Positions 1 to 10,856 of a DNA stretch of 64,000 nucleotides are shown here, piece by piece. How positions within the stretch are numbered: the stretch's first letter is position 1; each line of letters opens with the position of its first letter. The notes under the pieces are model-generated. The model was not told the origin of the DNA. It saw only the letters and a program-made list of their open reading frames with translations, and ran no database searches. Position numbers and translations under genes: made by a program. This DNA comes from Ypsolopha sequella (lineage: Eukaryota; Arthropoda; Insecta; Lepidoptera; Ypsolophidae). The stretch covers positions 2,046,001-2,110,000 of the forward strand of contig OW203983.1 in the NCBI GenBank assembly GCA_934047225.1, read 5' to 3'.

Positions 1-430
1 CTGACTTACTGTTCAATTTTCCGTTATTCAAAATGAGAAATTCCCAAATATGCATTCGATTCTATTGTCATGACATAAAACTGGTCGATCCCTCAATCAC
101 GGTATTTTTTTATTTATTTTAAATAAAAAATCGTGTTTCCGTTATCGACAAATAGGTTATTACACTCCGTGGCACGGTACTAGAGGCATGACTTGAATGT
201 CCAGAAGTGCTTTTTCCTACTTTCCCCGTGTCGAGGAGTGCAGCCAGCACCTGAACTTTAGGAGGTAGATAGAGCTCGGCTCGATTGTGGAGGTAGGTAT
301 CTATCACCATCTTAGATTTACACAAAATATAAGTCCGGTCAGCAGTTTTCGTTTCCGCAGAAAGGCGCGGCTCAGTTCTCGACAGTAGCCTAAAGTGTGA
401 AAACAAAATAATCTATAATGAACTTTATTT
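1..430. other. unassigned AT-rich sequence
   Basis: No gene recognised. Short open frames on the minus strand (119-406, 304-573) show no motif I know and are probably chance. Confidence 0.4.
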
Positions 431-499
431 GCAAGGCAAAATGGCAGAGTATTGCCTGCTGGTATGGACATACATCTACAGAGAAGATGAATAAAATAA

Positions 500-732
500 C
501 AGTGACGAAAAACATTTATGGCGCGCAAGTGGAAGGTACAGCAGGCTGCCCTAGAAGGACGTACATTGACCAATTAGCGATATACTGAAGAAGGGCCATG
601 TCAAAAGTACCCGGAATAGAAGGGCTTGTATGTCTAGATTGATAGATGTGGAAAAGGCGAAAGAGGTGTGTCGGGATTGTAGCAGATGGAAATCTATAGT
701 TTCTGCCTACCCCTCTAGGAGACAGGCGTGAA
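500..732 (+). pseudogene. C-terminal remnant of a non-LTR retrotransposon ORF2
   Basis: Read on the plus strand, 540-590 gives a stretch ending PRRTYIDQLAIY and then a stop. After a one-base frame change, 595-732 reads on through CMSRLIDVEKAKEV and WKSIVSAYPSRRQA to a TGA. This basic tail with an AYP(S/x)(R/K)xR end is of the kind seen at the C terminus of insect non-LTR reverse transcriptases. The frameshift and internal stop make it a relic. It lies tail-to-tail with the minus-strand element beginning near 750. The family is not settled; an RTE- or R4-like clade is possible. Confidence 0.4.
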
Positions 733-1189
733 TATATGTATGTACATAAACATAACATAAAAATAATTTATTAACAGTAAAGAAAATTCACAACATGAGA
801 CTTAAGCAGCGGGCCCCACACTATAGATAATCTGAACTGCGAGCTCCCAAATAATACATAACATAATAACACATTTTGCTTTACAACTACTAGATAAATG
901 ACTAAATTTAATTACACATACTTAAACTAAAACAGAACAATTTTCACTGACAAACTAAAATTACACAATAAACCTGTTATTTAATCTACTTCAATTTTAA
1001 ACAGACTCGTACCTCAGTATTGTTCAAAAAAAAAAATAATGACAAAATAAAATAATAAATACCAAGTACATATATACTGTACAAATAATATAATAAAATA
1101 ATTATGGGGATAAATTAAGAATATAGTAAATACATAGATTAAATATACGTGGATACACGTTATCTACTTCACGCATTAAAGCAAAGCTT

Positions 1190-2261
1190 CGGTTTGAAAG
1201 TAATCAAGAGATAATAACCATTCTAGGTTGAGGGTTAGAAGATTGTTGTTCAACCAGTGTGCAACGTCGTTCATACCCTTTTCAGCAACCTTAGCTGCTT
1301 CATCTCAAGTGGGTCCCTTAAATACAAGAGCTGTGTCATCAGCGTAACAGACTACTTACACTTGGAACGGTGAAGAAAGAGATTCTGCGATATCATTTAC
1401 ATAGATTATGAAGAGCGTTGGTTCAAGTATACTGCCTTGAGGCACTCCAAAAACAACCAACTCTGGTACACTGATATCTCTACCAATTTTAGTACATTGT
1501 CTGCGTGTAGTCAGGTAGCTTTTAAACCATTCTAGTGCTATTCCTCTGATTCCGAGACCTTCAAGCTTTCTCAGTAGGATGGCAGGAGATACGGTATCGA
1601 AGGCCTTGGCTAAGTCAAAAAACACTCCTATACATGCCTGTCCCTGATCGGGTGCCAAGGAAACATTGGTTAGTAGTAACTGAATAGCATCCTCTGATGA
1701 TTTTCCTGGCCGAAAACCATATTGGTTTGGTGAAATCTATTTGTGGTTCTCAAGAAATTTTACTAAACGTTTGTTTACCAATTTTTCGAGTATTTCCGAG
1801 AAAATACTCAGCAAGGAAATTGGTCGATAGAAGCAAGGCTTATTCTTATTACCTCCCTTATGTATAGGCACTACCATAGCGGTTTTCCAGCATTCTGGAA
1901 ATATACCGGATTGTAGACTTAAATTGCATACGTGGGGAAGAGGTACCACTATTTCATTGCAGATTTCCTTTATCAGTTTGGTGTTGAAGTTATCCAGCCC
2001 AGGAGCACTGCCGTGTCTTAACCCTCCAATTTGACTTGCTATTTCAATGTGGTCTGTAGGGTTAAGGAAAAATGAATTAACCTGGCTTGTTTCTCGAACG
2101 TCTGAAGCGAGTTGTTTTTCGGTTTTATCTGTCTGCTTAAGAATTTTGTTGGCAAGCTCATTACCAATGTTAGCAAAATAGTTGTTACAAGCAGTTAGTG
2201 ACGTTTGGGATGAGTCCTTAAAAGAAAGGAGTTCCGACGATTTATGTTGTGTTGAGCTCAC
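1190..2261 (-). pseudogene. reverse transcriptase domain, broken
   Basis: The minus-strand frame 2261-1737 holds the fingers region, with PGLDNFNTKLIK and AMVVPIHKGG followed by a YRPISLLS block. The frame 1658-1356 holds FFDLAKAFDTVSPAILL, the first catalytic Asp motif, and VPQGSILEPTLFIIYVNDI. A stop follows at the end of that frame, then CYADDTALVF near 1310-1350, the YADD catalytic box, and a WLNNNLLTLN-like stretch to about 1190. The order and spacing are those of jockey/CR1-type RTs. Frame changes between the blocks show it is non-functional. Confidence 0.85.
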
Positions 2262-2694
2262 AGATATTTTTTATAACTTCCCAAAGACGTTTGGGGTTAT
2301 CTTTATTCTCCAGAAGCTCCTTATTTTCATGCTCAACTTTAAGCTCGTGTAAGAGTTGGTTACAGAAATTGCGGTACCTTTTGTATGAAACCAAAAGCAC
2401 TGCATTATTTGGGTTTTTTCTTACTCGCAGATGGAGATTATCCCAATGACGTATGCATTTCATAAGGCCGGGGGTGATCCATTCCTTTAGATTATATTTG
2501 GAGCGACTGACAGGAATGGTTTTAGGATGCCGATTAATTACCTCCTCTAAAATAAAATGAAAATGTTGCGGCTGCTTCAGAAGCATCTTTGGCTTCGTTT
2601 AGTGATGACCAGTTATAATTTCCCAGTTCTAGCTTTATTGATTCAAACTCAGTCACATGTTTCACTCTTTTTTTAGCTGGCCTTTTAACATCTG

Positions 2695-3069
2695 TCACAA
2701 TACCTGCGCTATTGCTATCGAATGATATGTAGTACTGGTTTTGCGTATTATACCAAAACTCTGCAATTTGTTGTCGATAAATGTATGATCCAGGCATGTT
2801 TTGAGTCTTGCTGGTTTCGAAATAGCAGGCTTGAGTCCATGTTCAGCTGTCCAACAAAGGTATTCGTTAGAGTTATTCGTAGGAGCCTCGGACATAATGT
2901 TGATGTTAATATCTCCAGCCAAGATAAAACGAGAGTTTGGTTTTTGACGATTTAAAACTGCATCTAACGAGTCGAGGAAGTTGATATGATTTAAAAAGGA
3001 CGGAGATCTATAAATTCCAAATATTTTGCAGAAATTATGAAATTCAACGCTAAGACAATTATCGTCCAA
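2695..3069 (-). pseudogene. endonuclease domain fragment (EEP/APE type)
   Basis: The translated stretch carries a GIYRSPS-like strand, then FILAGDININI, the AGDxN motif of the exonuclease-endonuclease-phosphatase fold, and later TCLDHTFI, matching the conserved (S)xIDHxF block that holds a metal-binding Asp and the catalytic His. In family members this domain nicks target DNA for target-primed reverse transcription. The N-terminal part (the NxxE region) is absent because the element is truncated at about 3070. A frame change near 2700-2800 joins it to the linker frame. Confidence 0.75.
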
Positions 3070-3070
3070 G

Positions 3071-3719
3071 ACCTCGGGCTCATGTACGTATGTATGTATG
3101 TATTGCTTGCTATTTATTAATTAGCAGGACAGAAGTGCCGCTTACATGGTTCGTACACTGACAGAAAAATACATGTATGTATTATCGGTCCACACTAATT
3201 ATATGGATGGCGAAGACTTTATTACCTTGTGATAGAGGCGATTATTCGTTGGCCCATTCGTCTAATTGTTATATAGACGTGTTACACAGATTGTTTACAG
3301 TTTATCTACCTCTAGGCTGATCGAAATTATTAAATGAAAATAGTTATAAAAATTACTTGGAATTTAAACTCACATAGCGGATTTTGCACGCGCAGCGACG
3401 ATGTGCAATTTATCCTAGTTTCCCGCGCTTCTAAAACTATTTAATACAAAAATGTCCTTACACGATTGAAGAATACTTAAATAACTAGAATATTAAGATT
3501 TATAGATATAAAAGAAAGAAATTGTATTTACCTAGATTTTAAGCACAATAAAGCCTTGTTTTCGTATAATAAAATAGCGAGGGCTTATTTGTTTTAAGTT
3601 TTAGTTTTTTCGATTCCCGGGTGAAACAAGCGAATTTCAGAATATCTTTGAATACAGTTTTGTTTCTTTTAAAAAATAAAGGAATGTTTCCTTTCAGTAA
3701 AATGAGCTAACTAAAGTAT
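3071..3719. other. unassigned intergenic sequence
   Basis: No gene is recognisable. There is a short GTAT-rich microsatellite at about 3084-3105 and an AATAAA in 'CAATAAAGCC' near 3547 without a coding context. Confidence 0.4.
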
Positions 3720-3932
3720 TTAAGGTAGTTCGCCTCCAGGGCCCTTAAATTTTTTCCACCCTGTATATACTTATATAGGTAATTACTAATTACCTATTTA
3801 GAATAACAATAATTATGTCACTAGCTTTGCTGTGCCCGACAGGGTCCGTAATTGATACTGTACTAAATGTTATTTAAGACCTTTCGAACATTATGGTGCA
3901 AATAAATTTGAATTTGAATTTGAATTTTTGTC
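3720..3932 (+). mobile_element. 3' end of a non-LTR retrotransposon with TTGAA-repeat tail
   Basis: The segment ends in AATAAATTTGAATTTGAA repeated into a TTGAAT microsatellite (about 3899-3930). Such short tandem tails terminate several insect jockey/CR1-type elements. No reverse transcriptase is left; only the 3' untranslated piece is present. Confidence 0.5.
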
Positions 3933-4112
3933 TACAACGCAGGTACCCATTTTTCGTGTCATATATTTTCGGTCTCGCTTATTACTTTTATTGTCCATTA
4001 TTTAAAAACAAAGATAATTACAATTATTTTATGTACCAAATCACTATATAACACGATAAAACACGTAGCACGAGGACGCAGGACGAGCTCTTTGGAGCTC
4101 AGCCCATCGACT

Positions 4113-4575
4113 CAGGGTTGGATTCAGACCCTCGGAAAATTATTGTCTTTGGGAAATAAAAATATACTACTTGGCTAAAATTATACTACGTTTCGTTTTT
4201 CGTGGATTTTTGTTTTGAATTTAAATAAAATAGCCTATTTGTTAGGGAAAATTTCAAAAAATTTACTAAAAATATTCATATATTAATAAAATTAAGGCAT
4301 CTGGATCTCTATCTCAGCCAATTCGTCGATCGGAACTTCGTCCTTGGCATTGACTCGACGTAACATGTCGTCAGACGGCATAAATTCGATGCAAATTCCC
4401 TATATTGTAGGGTAAATGTTAAAAAACAAAACGTCTCAACCAATAAAACAAGTCGGTTGGCCTGAAGATAAAATTATGGTATTTTTACGTAGTATAGTTC
4501 CATTACAATACTACATACTACATGTCATGAAAATATGGTACAAATAGTATAATTATACTACAAAATCCAACCCTG
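4113..4575. mobile_element. hAT-type MITE, copy 1
   Basis: The termini are CAGGGTTGGATT and its inverse AATCCAACCCTG, giving a 12-bp inverted repeat. The element is flanked by an 8-bp direct repeat CATCGACT at 4105-4112 and 4576-4583. An 8-bp duplication with a CAG...CTG end is the signature of hAT elements. It is 463 bp long with no coding capacity, so it is non-autonomous. Confidence 0.85.
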
Positions 4576-4604
4576 CATCGACTGAAGATGGCAGTCGGCA
4601 GAGC

Positions 4605-5069
4605 CAGGGTTGGATTCAGACCCTCGGAAAATTATTGTCTATGGGAATCAAAAATATACTACTTGGCTAAAATTATACTACGTTGCGTTTTTCGTCGATT
4701 TTTGTTTTGAATTGAAATAAAATAGCCTATTTGTTAGGGAAAATTTTAAAAAATTTACTACAAGTATTCATAATTTAATAAAATTGAGGCAACTGGATCT
4801 CTATCTCAGCCAATTCGTCGATCGGAACTTCGTCCTTGGCATTGACTCTACGTGAAATGTCGTCAGACGGCATAAATTCGATGCAAATTCCCTATATTGT
4901 AGGGTAAATGTTAAAAAAACAAGATGTCTCAACCAATAAAACAATTCGGTCGGCCTGAAGATAAATTATGGTATTTTTACGTAGTATAGTATCCATTACG
5001 ATACTACATACTACATGTCATGAAAATATGGTACAAATAGTATAAATTATACCACGAAATCCAACCCTG
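4605..5069. mobile_element. hAT-type MITE, copy 2
   Basis: Same family, length (465 bp) and orientation as the copy at 4113-4575, with the same 12-bp termini. It has a different 8-bp target duplication, GGCAGAGC, at 4597-4604 and 5070-5077. The separate duplications show an independent insertion 21 bp downstream of the first. Confidence 0.85.
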
Positions 5070-5345
5070 GGCAGAGCAAACCACTGCCAGTTATACCAGG
5101 AACCAAATAAGGTTGAAAGTTGCATGTCATGTTGCAGAGGCTCGCGAAAGTGCGCAAGAGAATCTATTGATTTTGTAGGTTTTCTTTATATTTTTCCACT
5201 TATATCACTAGATATTTACAAAGTAGCCGTTTATTCAAAAAATGTAATATCGTTAGCACAGCACAGCAAAATACAGCACTTATCGCTTAAAATATTGAGA
5301 TTTTTGAGACAAAAGTTTTTATTTCAAGGTATAATTTGCGATTTT

Positions 5346-6170
5346 TAGGGTTTCGTACCTAAAAGGTACAAAAGGAACCTTATGGTGAGACTCCGTTGTC
5401 CGTCCGTCCGTATGTCACAGCCTCATAACTTTAGCACCGTTAAAGATAAATACATGAGATTTGGCACAAAAATAGCATTAATTTGCCCACATATAAGGGT
5501 GTAAAAAAAATTAAAAATTTGAAATTGTTCAAAATATTTCCAAAACAAAAGTGAGAAAAATAAAAAATATTAGCCTAAAAATACAATATGGGTATCAAAT
5601 TGTAGGTATTAAAAAGTTGATTCTAAAAATATATACTTTTAATATATTTACTGACACTGGTTTCGAGAAATCTTTAATAAGCCCAAAAAATATGTATGTC
5701 CCCCCCCCTTATCTCCGAAACTGGTAAACCGAAAAATATGAAAAAAATGTCAATAATAGATCATAACTGGCCAATTACAGGAAAACTATAGCGATTAAAA
5801 TCAAATTCAGCACTAATGAGAAATATAAAGAAATAAGTAAAATAAATAAAAAAGATATTTTATAAAAATACAATATGGGTAACAATTTGTAGATATTAAA
5901 AAGCTGATTGTAAAAATATACAGTTAGGCTATATTTAATTGCATCTATTTCGAGAAATCCTTGAAAAACTATAAAAAATTGTATGTCCGCCCCCTTATCT
6001 CCAAAACTGGTGGACCGTAAAATATGAAAAAAATCATGGTAATATGAATTTACGTAAAAATTACAGGAAAAATAAAGCGGTCGAGAAATTCACGAAAAAA
6101 ATATGACAAAATTAAATTTATTATCCACAATACGGAACGCGTGTCTGACTCGCACTTGGCCGGTTTTTTT
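5346..6170 (-). repeat. TCCGTA repeat, near full-length copy
   Basis: A dispersed repeat in minus orientation. It starts at TAGGGTTTCGTACC and ends ACTCGCACTTGGCCGG followed by poly-T. Internal landmarks shared with other copies here are GGTTCC...ATGGTGAGACTCCG, a run of GTCC units, and a doubled central section containing 'ATCTCC(A/G)AAACTGG'. The ends carry an inverted GGGTTCCGTA / TACGGAACCC. No protein is encoded and I do not assign a transposon class. In plus orientation the head is AACCGGCCAAGTGCGAGTC. Confidence 0.7.
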
Positions 6171-6457
6171 ACGGATATCAAAGCACGTTTTGACATTCTG
6201 TTCGTTTATTCAATGTTTTTTTTCTTCATTGCATTTTTTTTTGGCTTAGAATTTCTGTTCTTCACTTCAAATTAGACGTCAAAAGATTATTTGCTTTTAA
6301 GGATATCGTGGATAACATGGCTTTAAAAAAAGTTGAACGCAAGTGAGGAATATAAAAAACTAAAAAATAAATCTTAAAACATATTTTTAAAAAATACAAT
6401 ATGGATATCAAATTGTAGGTAATATAAATTAAAGTTAATTGTAAAAATATGTATATA
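6171..6457 (-). repeat. partial TCCGTA repeat split by the CACTA element
   Basis: From about 6380 the sequence matches the central part of the TCCGTA repeat (AATACAATATGG, then TTGTAAAAATAT). The match resumes at 15141 with GTTTGGCTATATTTAC, matching the corresponding stretch at 5930-5950 of the neighbouring copy. The repeat was therefore the target of the 6458-15138 insertion. Confidence 0.7.
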
Positions 6458-6475
6458 CCCAGCTAGCAAAATAAT
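6458..6475 (+). repeat. left terminal inverted repeat of the CACTA-like element
   Basis: Eighteen bases beginning CCCAGCTAGC, matching the inverse of 15121-15138 with one mismatch. TA precedes it. Confidence 0.85.
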
Positions 6476-7199
6476 ACATTATAAGCTGTATATTAGTGAT
6501 ATAAGCAGTCGTATATCCATGAAAGATACGTTTCTATCATTGGAAAGTGGCCCCAGTTTTACAGCTGTTTGATGATATATTGTGTGTATATTAGCACCAT
6601 CTATCACAATTTTAAGTCACAAATCCGTGATATAGAAGTTTTATTTAAATCGTTTTAGTGTTATAATAATGATTTTTTGATCACAATATCACTAAATTAT
6701 GATACGATGGTTGCCACGACGGTGATATGGAGCTATTTGTTGCTATTTTGGTGATTGTGATTCTGTATTTACTATAACCTTACTTCATTGTTCCAAATAC
6801 GTGCGTTCCACTAATTGGTAATGTGATAAATTATTTTGGAAAACGGAGAACAAAATACTGTGGTAAGTAATTAAATGTTTTGTCTTGCTGTTCATGTGCG
6901 TGCTTATGAGTTGAATTACACTTGCGCTCACAATTTTATAGATGAAATAGTATTGCATTATAGATATATTTTGCATGCGCCCCTCGATTTTCTTATATTT
7001 AATTAAATAAAAATCATTTAAACAATGGAATTACTTGGAATGTACCACAGTTACTGATATGTCACTGGATTACAGCATTATCGGCGCCATGATAAAACTT
7101 TAGAGTTCCTCGAGAAATCAGTCAAACCCTAATGCAACTCATTATACTTTTTAAAAATAAATTGTAATTATATTTTCAGTTCATTTTCGTAAAATCATA

Positions 7200-7478
7200 A
7201 TGGTGGCATTTTTGGACGTTGACTGTTTTTTAAGTAAAGATGATTTCAAGAAACTTGACGAATCTGAATGGCCATGGGCTGTAACTCATTTCATCCTATC
7301 GGAAAAATGTTTTGGTTGCGGACTATTCACTGATTCAAGTTTGCGCTCCCACTTTATCATTGACAAAAACAATATTAAAAAACTTGTTAATATAAAACAA
7401 TTGTGGTGTCAAGGCTGTCAATATATGCTGGTGTATGATCATTACCCGGAAGATGAATGTAACTACTGCCAACTATAA
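7200..7478 (+). CDS. small triple-CxxC (zinc-binding-like) protein of the transposon
   Basis: An intact 92-residue reading frame with three CxxC pairs: C37/C40 (CFGC), C70/C73 (CQGC) and C87/C90 (CNYC, near the C terminus). Six paired cysteines with an acidic, aromatic-rich N terminus suggest a small zinc-binding module, but no family is recognised. A good acceptor (TATTTTCAG) ends at 7179, and a strong donor (GTAAGT) lies at 6863. The ATG at 7200 is therefore probably reached after a 5' untranslated intron 6863-7179, with transcription starting in the left subterminal region. It lies between the left terminus and the DUF4806-like gene, same strand. It could be an accessory or regulatory protein of the element, or an early exon of a longer transcript. 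Confidence 0.6.
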   Translation: MVAFLDVDCFLSKDDFKKLDESEWPWAVTHFILSEKCFGCGLFTDSSLRSHFIIDKNNIKKLVNIKQLWCQGCQYMLVYDHYPEDECNYCQL

Positions 7479-7579
7479 AAAAGAAAATAACATCATTTTT
7501 TAAGTCGCAATCAGTAACAATCTACAAAGTTAAACCATGTTTTTATTTAGTACCTATCTAACTTGCATTGTTTACCTAT

Positions 7580-7792
7580 CTGAAAGGGGATTCCCCGCGT
7601 CACGAAAGAGAACAGTGCAGTAGCGCCGCACATGCATACTTAACCTTACTATCTGATGTTGTTGCTCACTTCACGCATGTTTTCTCGACATTTCCAATTC
7701 AGTCAAGTTATTACCGTTAAAGCGAGTGAGTCACACTACTTGTCATAAACTTTTGCTTTTGTCAATCACGGTGCACGGATTACACAGTTAAG
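7580..7792 (+). promoter_or_regulatory. probable promoter / noncoding first exon of the DUF4806-like gene
   Basis: The region between the two plus-strand genes is locally GC-richer. It ends in a donor AAG|GTAACA at 7793. An acceptor (TATTTACAG, ending 8622) sits three bases before the ATG at 8626. This implies an untranslated exon here and an 830-bp intron 7793-8622. The transcription start is not determinable by eye. Confidence 0.35.
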
Positions 7793-7924
7793 GTAACACT
7801 ATTTTTTACTACTTTGATTTCAAATGTTATTAATAGTTAAAACTAAACGACTACAGTTCTGTGATGTTTAAGATAACATAGGTGCAAGTTATTCATTTGC
7901 ATTTTTTTTCTTATTGCAGTGATT

Positions 7925-8060
7925 ATATCGTCGGCTCCACAGCCTGGTCGGTAGTACGTCTGCCTGCGAAGCTCGGGGTCGCGGGTTCGAATCCCGGTAC
8001 ACATTTATGTAAAAAACACTTGTGTTTTGATGTGTCTAGCTAGATGTTATTTTCTATATA
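7925..8060 (+). repeat. tRNA-derived SINE head
   Basis: Pol III-like A box at about 7941-7955 (AGCCTGGTCGGTAGTACG) and a clear B box GGGTTCGAATCCC at 7983-7995. The sequence then runs into AT-rich body rather than a closed acceptor stem, so this is a SINE and not a tRNA gene. It sits in the 5' intron of the transposon gene. Confidence 0.6.
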
Positions 8061-8199
8061 AGTATGTATTTATCTATGTATGTATATCAGCTATACGATA
8101 CCCATAGTAAAGGTTCTGCCTAGTTTGGGATCGCATTGCATGGCCGTATGTGAGATGTCCACATATATTTATTATCTGATATATATATACATATATATT

Positions 8200-8490
8200 A
8201 TATATTTATCTCAGTTGTTGAGCAGTCGCCTCACATTCATGAGGTCGTGGGTTTAAACCCCGCCCGTACCAAAAACAGTTTTTCGGAACTCAAGTCAACT
8301 ACGGTTTATTATAATACCATATACCTAGGCTTTTCGGTGAAGGAAACATCGTGAGGATACCTGCACACGCAGGAATATATTCTAAGGCATATGTGAAATC
8401 TACCAACCCGCACTGGGTCAGCGCGGTGGACTACGACCCGCACTCCCTCATAATTAGGGCTACTGCCCAACAGTGGGACGTATTTAGAGT
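8200..8490 (+). repeat. tRNA-derived SINE, second copy, with lepidopteran-type body
   Basis: A-box-like CAGTTGTTGAGCAGTCGCC, then B box GGGTTTAAACCCC at 8249-8261. The body reads TTTTCGGTGAAGGAAACATC, GTGAGGATACCTGCAC and CCCAACAGTGGGA near the end. The same 3' body recurs at 9541-9715. It lies in the intron upstream of the ATG at 8626. Confidence 0.6.
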
Positions 8491-8625
8491 ATAGTATAGT
8501 TACTTTACTTTTATTTTTTTGTCTCATATTATACCAGTATTTTTACTACTACACCAAAATAATTAGGCGCATGACAGCTTGAAAGTAATACGTTAATCTA
8601 ACCTCTATCTTTATATTTACAGAAC

Positions 8626-10856
8626 ATGCCCTTTAAAGTGGTGCAAACCCGTGAAGACGGGCAAATATTTATCACTTTTTGCCCAGAACTTTGGGAAAAT
8701 GGCGGAAAATTATGGTGGCCACAATCCTTACTTCAAGGAGAGAAGCTAAAAAAACAGGAATATTCGAAACCAGGGAAAGATTGGAGTGTTTTAGACTGCG
8801 AAGTTAAAAGATGGAATTTAACTCTAGAACAGGCAAAAGCCGAAGTTGACAATATGTCAGATGTGTCAGAAACCGAAGAGGATGAGGAATCAAAATCAAA
8901 AGCAAAGAAAAGAAAAGTTTGCGAAGGGACAAAAAATAAGAAAACTATATGTTTAAATAATTTAGCAGAACAGTGTATTGAAGTAAGTAAAAATACAACT
9001 TATCACTAGCTTTGCGATTCGCGAGTTGACCTGGTACTGTCAATCCGTCGCTCCATTCAGACGTGAAAGGACAAAAAATTATACAAGCACGGTTTCGCAT
9101 TAATAATATTGGTATGGATAAACAAAAAAGATTATCCCTGATTTTGTTGCCGCCGAATGTGGCTAAGCTCAGAACCTTGTGTTTATTTTAATTACCCTTT
9201 TCTTTTTTGGCAGGATCAAATAAATAAGTCTTCAACCGGAAATGGTAAAACGATTCCTGTGTTACAAGATACACCAACCACATCTTTCATATTGGCAGAG
9301 CATCTCGTGGTACGTAATATTATAATTGTACAATTTCATTTTACTGTTCAAAACTGTTTTGCCTACAAAAGCTTCTAAATTTGACGTACCTACTTTATAA
9401 ATACTTTCCTAAAAATATTAAACTTTATATGTACATATGATTTGCAATGGTGTTTATATTCCATATCTTTTTATAAACACGGGTATTAGAGATATGTATG
9501 TAAAAAATATTATGCTACAATGTTTATTAAATTCTATACAACACTTTCGGTGAAGGAAAGCATTCGTGAGGAAACCTGCATACGCCAAAAGAAGAAATTC
9601 TAAGGCGTATGTGAAGTCCCCAACCCGCATTAGGCCAGCGTGGTGGACTATGGTCTAAAACCCTCTCCCTGGAGGAGACCCGTGCTCAGCAGTGGCTGGC
9701 CGGTTGAGATGACGATGACTTTACAATGTGCTTATCACATAAAACAAACACTTTTCACGCAATCGCACGCAAGCATGCACGTTCACTCGCACGCAAACGT
9801 ATGCAAACACGCTTGCTTACTAACTAAAAAAAATTTCAGGGCAAGAATAATTCTTCGACAACACCTTCGAATAAGTCCCTTGAAACAGAGGAAGTGAGGG
9901 AATTTGAGGAGCAGCAAACTTCTGGATTCATTATAAGTGCATTAGATGAAAATGTAACGTACCAACTTTGTGATTCTGATGTACCAGTGATAAACCAATC
10001 CCGCGATATAATATCTAGTTACCCTAGTCATGCCGTATTAGTTGAGGAAAATAACCAAATTGAAGATACCAGTGAGGAACAAAACAACGTCGTGATATTA
10101 AACCACGACAGTTCAACAAAACATAACTTGGATGAAAAAGTAAATATTCTTTTATCGGCTTTAGTGGTCGTTCAGGAAGGTCAAAAAAGAGTGGAAAATG
10201 CATTGGAACGCGTTACAAAAATGGTTATTAATATAGACACCAAATTTGATGAATATTTCAAAAAAGCACAAGATATTCAAAGAAGCGAACATATTGGAAT
10301 GAAGCCAATAGCTAATAAAAAGTCACTGATTGATTTTGAGGAAAAGCTGAAACATCCAACTGTAGCATCGGATTTGAAAAGAAAATTTTTAACAGTTTGT
10401 GGAGTAGGCAAAGGAAATGGTATGAGTAATTGTTACTTTCTTGTAGACATCATGTTTGCGAGACAGTTCCTAACGGAATGCTCATGGTCCGGTGGTAGCC
10501 GAAAAGAAAACCAAACGAAAGTATGTTTCAAAGCGTACGAATTGACAGTCAATTTCTTTTTTTCTATAATTCAGGAAAGTGATCCTTCATTTACGATAAA
10601 GGAATGTGAATCATTTTTCAAAAACGTCTTGAGGAACTCAAATAGGCGTAATAGTGCTAAGGGTCTCAGAGCATCATCTTCCAGAGTGAGGCCAAAGAAG
10701 GTAAAAAGCAAAAATTCTTCCACAGCTAAAGCTTCTTCTTCTGGTCCTAATACCACAATAAACAATGTACTTCCTACTGATGATTTGACTAAGACTTCCT
10801 CTTGTAGTACTGATCAAATTACTGAACGTAAAGATAATGATTGCGACGACCAATAG
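8626..10856 (+). CDS. DUF4806-like transposon-encoded protein (3 exons)
   Basis: Exons 8626-8982, 9214-9309 and 9840-10856 join in phase 0 at both junctions (GAA|GTAAGT, GTG|GTACGT; acceptors GGCAG and TTTCAG), giving an uninterrupted 489-residue protein. The N-terminal exon has a VxFxxELWxxxxxxWWP-like domain and then an acidic stretch and a basic KSKAKKRK cluster, a likely nuclear signal. Residues about 248-300 are heptad-like and probably coiled coil. Residues about 313-420 match the DUF4806 pattern: LIDFEEKL, a central VGxGxGMSN, SWSGGS, and a C-terminal helix with FFKNVLRN. The tail is Ser/Lys-rich. DUF4806 function is unknown; in this setting an accessory DNA-binding or oligomerising role is an inference. 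The family call is from pattern memory. Confidence 0.75.
9541..9715 (+). repeat. 5'-truncated SINE body
   Basis: ACTTTCGGTGAAGGAAAG, GTGAGGAAACCTGCATACG and GCGTGGTGGACTATGG are the same 3' body as the SINE at 8200-8490, ending GTGCTCAGCAGTGG and a GATGACGATGAC tail. It lacks the tRNA head. It lies in intron 2 (9310-9839) of the DUF4806-like gene. Confidence 0.65.

Larger units (their letters stand above)
750..3070 (-). mobile_element. 5'-truncated jockey/CR1-like non-LTR retrotransposon
   Basis: Reading minus from 3070 to about 750 gives, in the expected order, the C-terminal half of an AP-type endonuclease, a linker, a reverse transcriptase split over several frames, and an AT-rich tail whose reversed AATAAA-like signal lies near 760-775. 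The N-terminal endonuclease and ORF1 are missing, which fits normal 5' truncation at insertion. At least four frame changes are needed to read through, so the copy is dead. The piece between the palm domain (about 1190) and the tail (about 1140-750) is non-coding, so the ORF2 C terminus is deleted. Confidence 0.85.

Noticed and set aside
7935..8010. Possible tRNA gene
   Set aside because: A and B boxes are present but no closed cloverleaf or acceptor stem, and SINE body sequence follows. The same applies to 8205-8270, 28862-28930 and 29203-29270.
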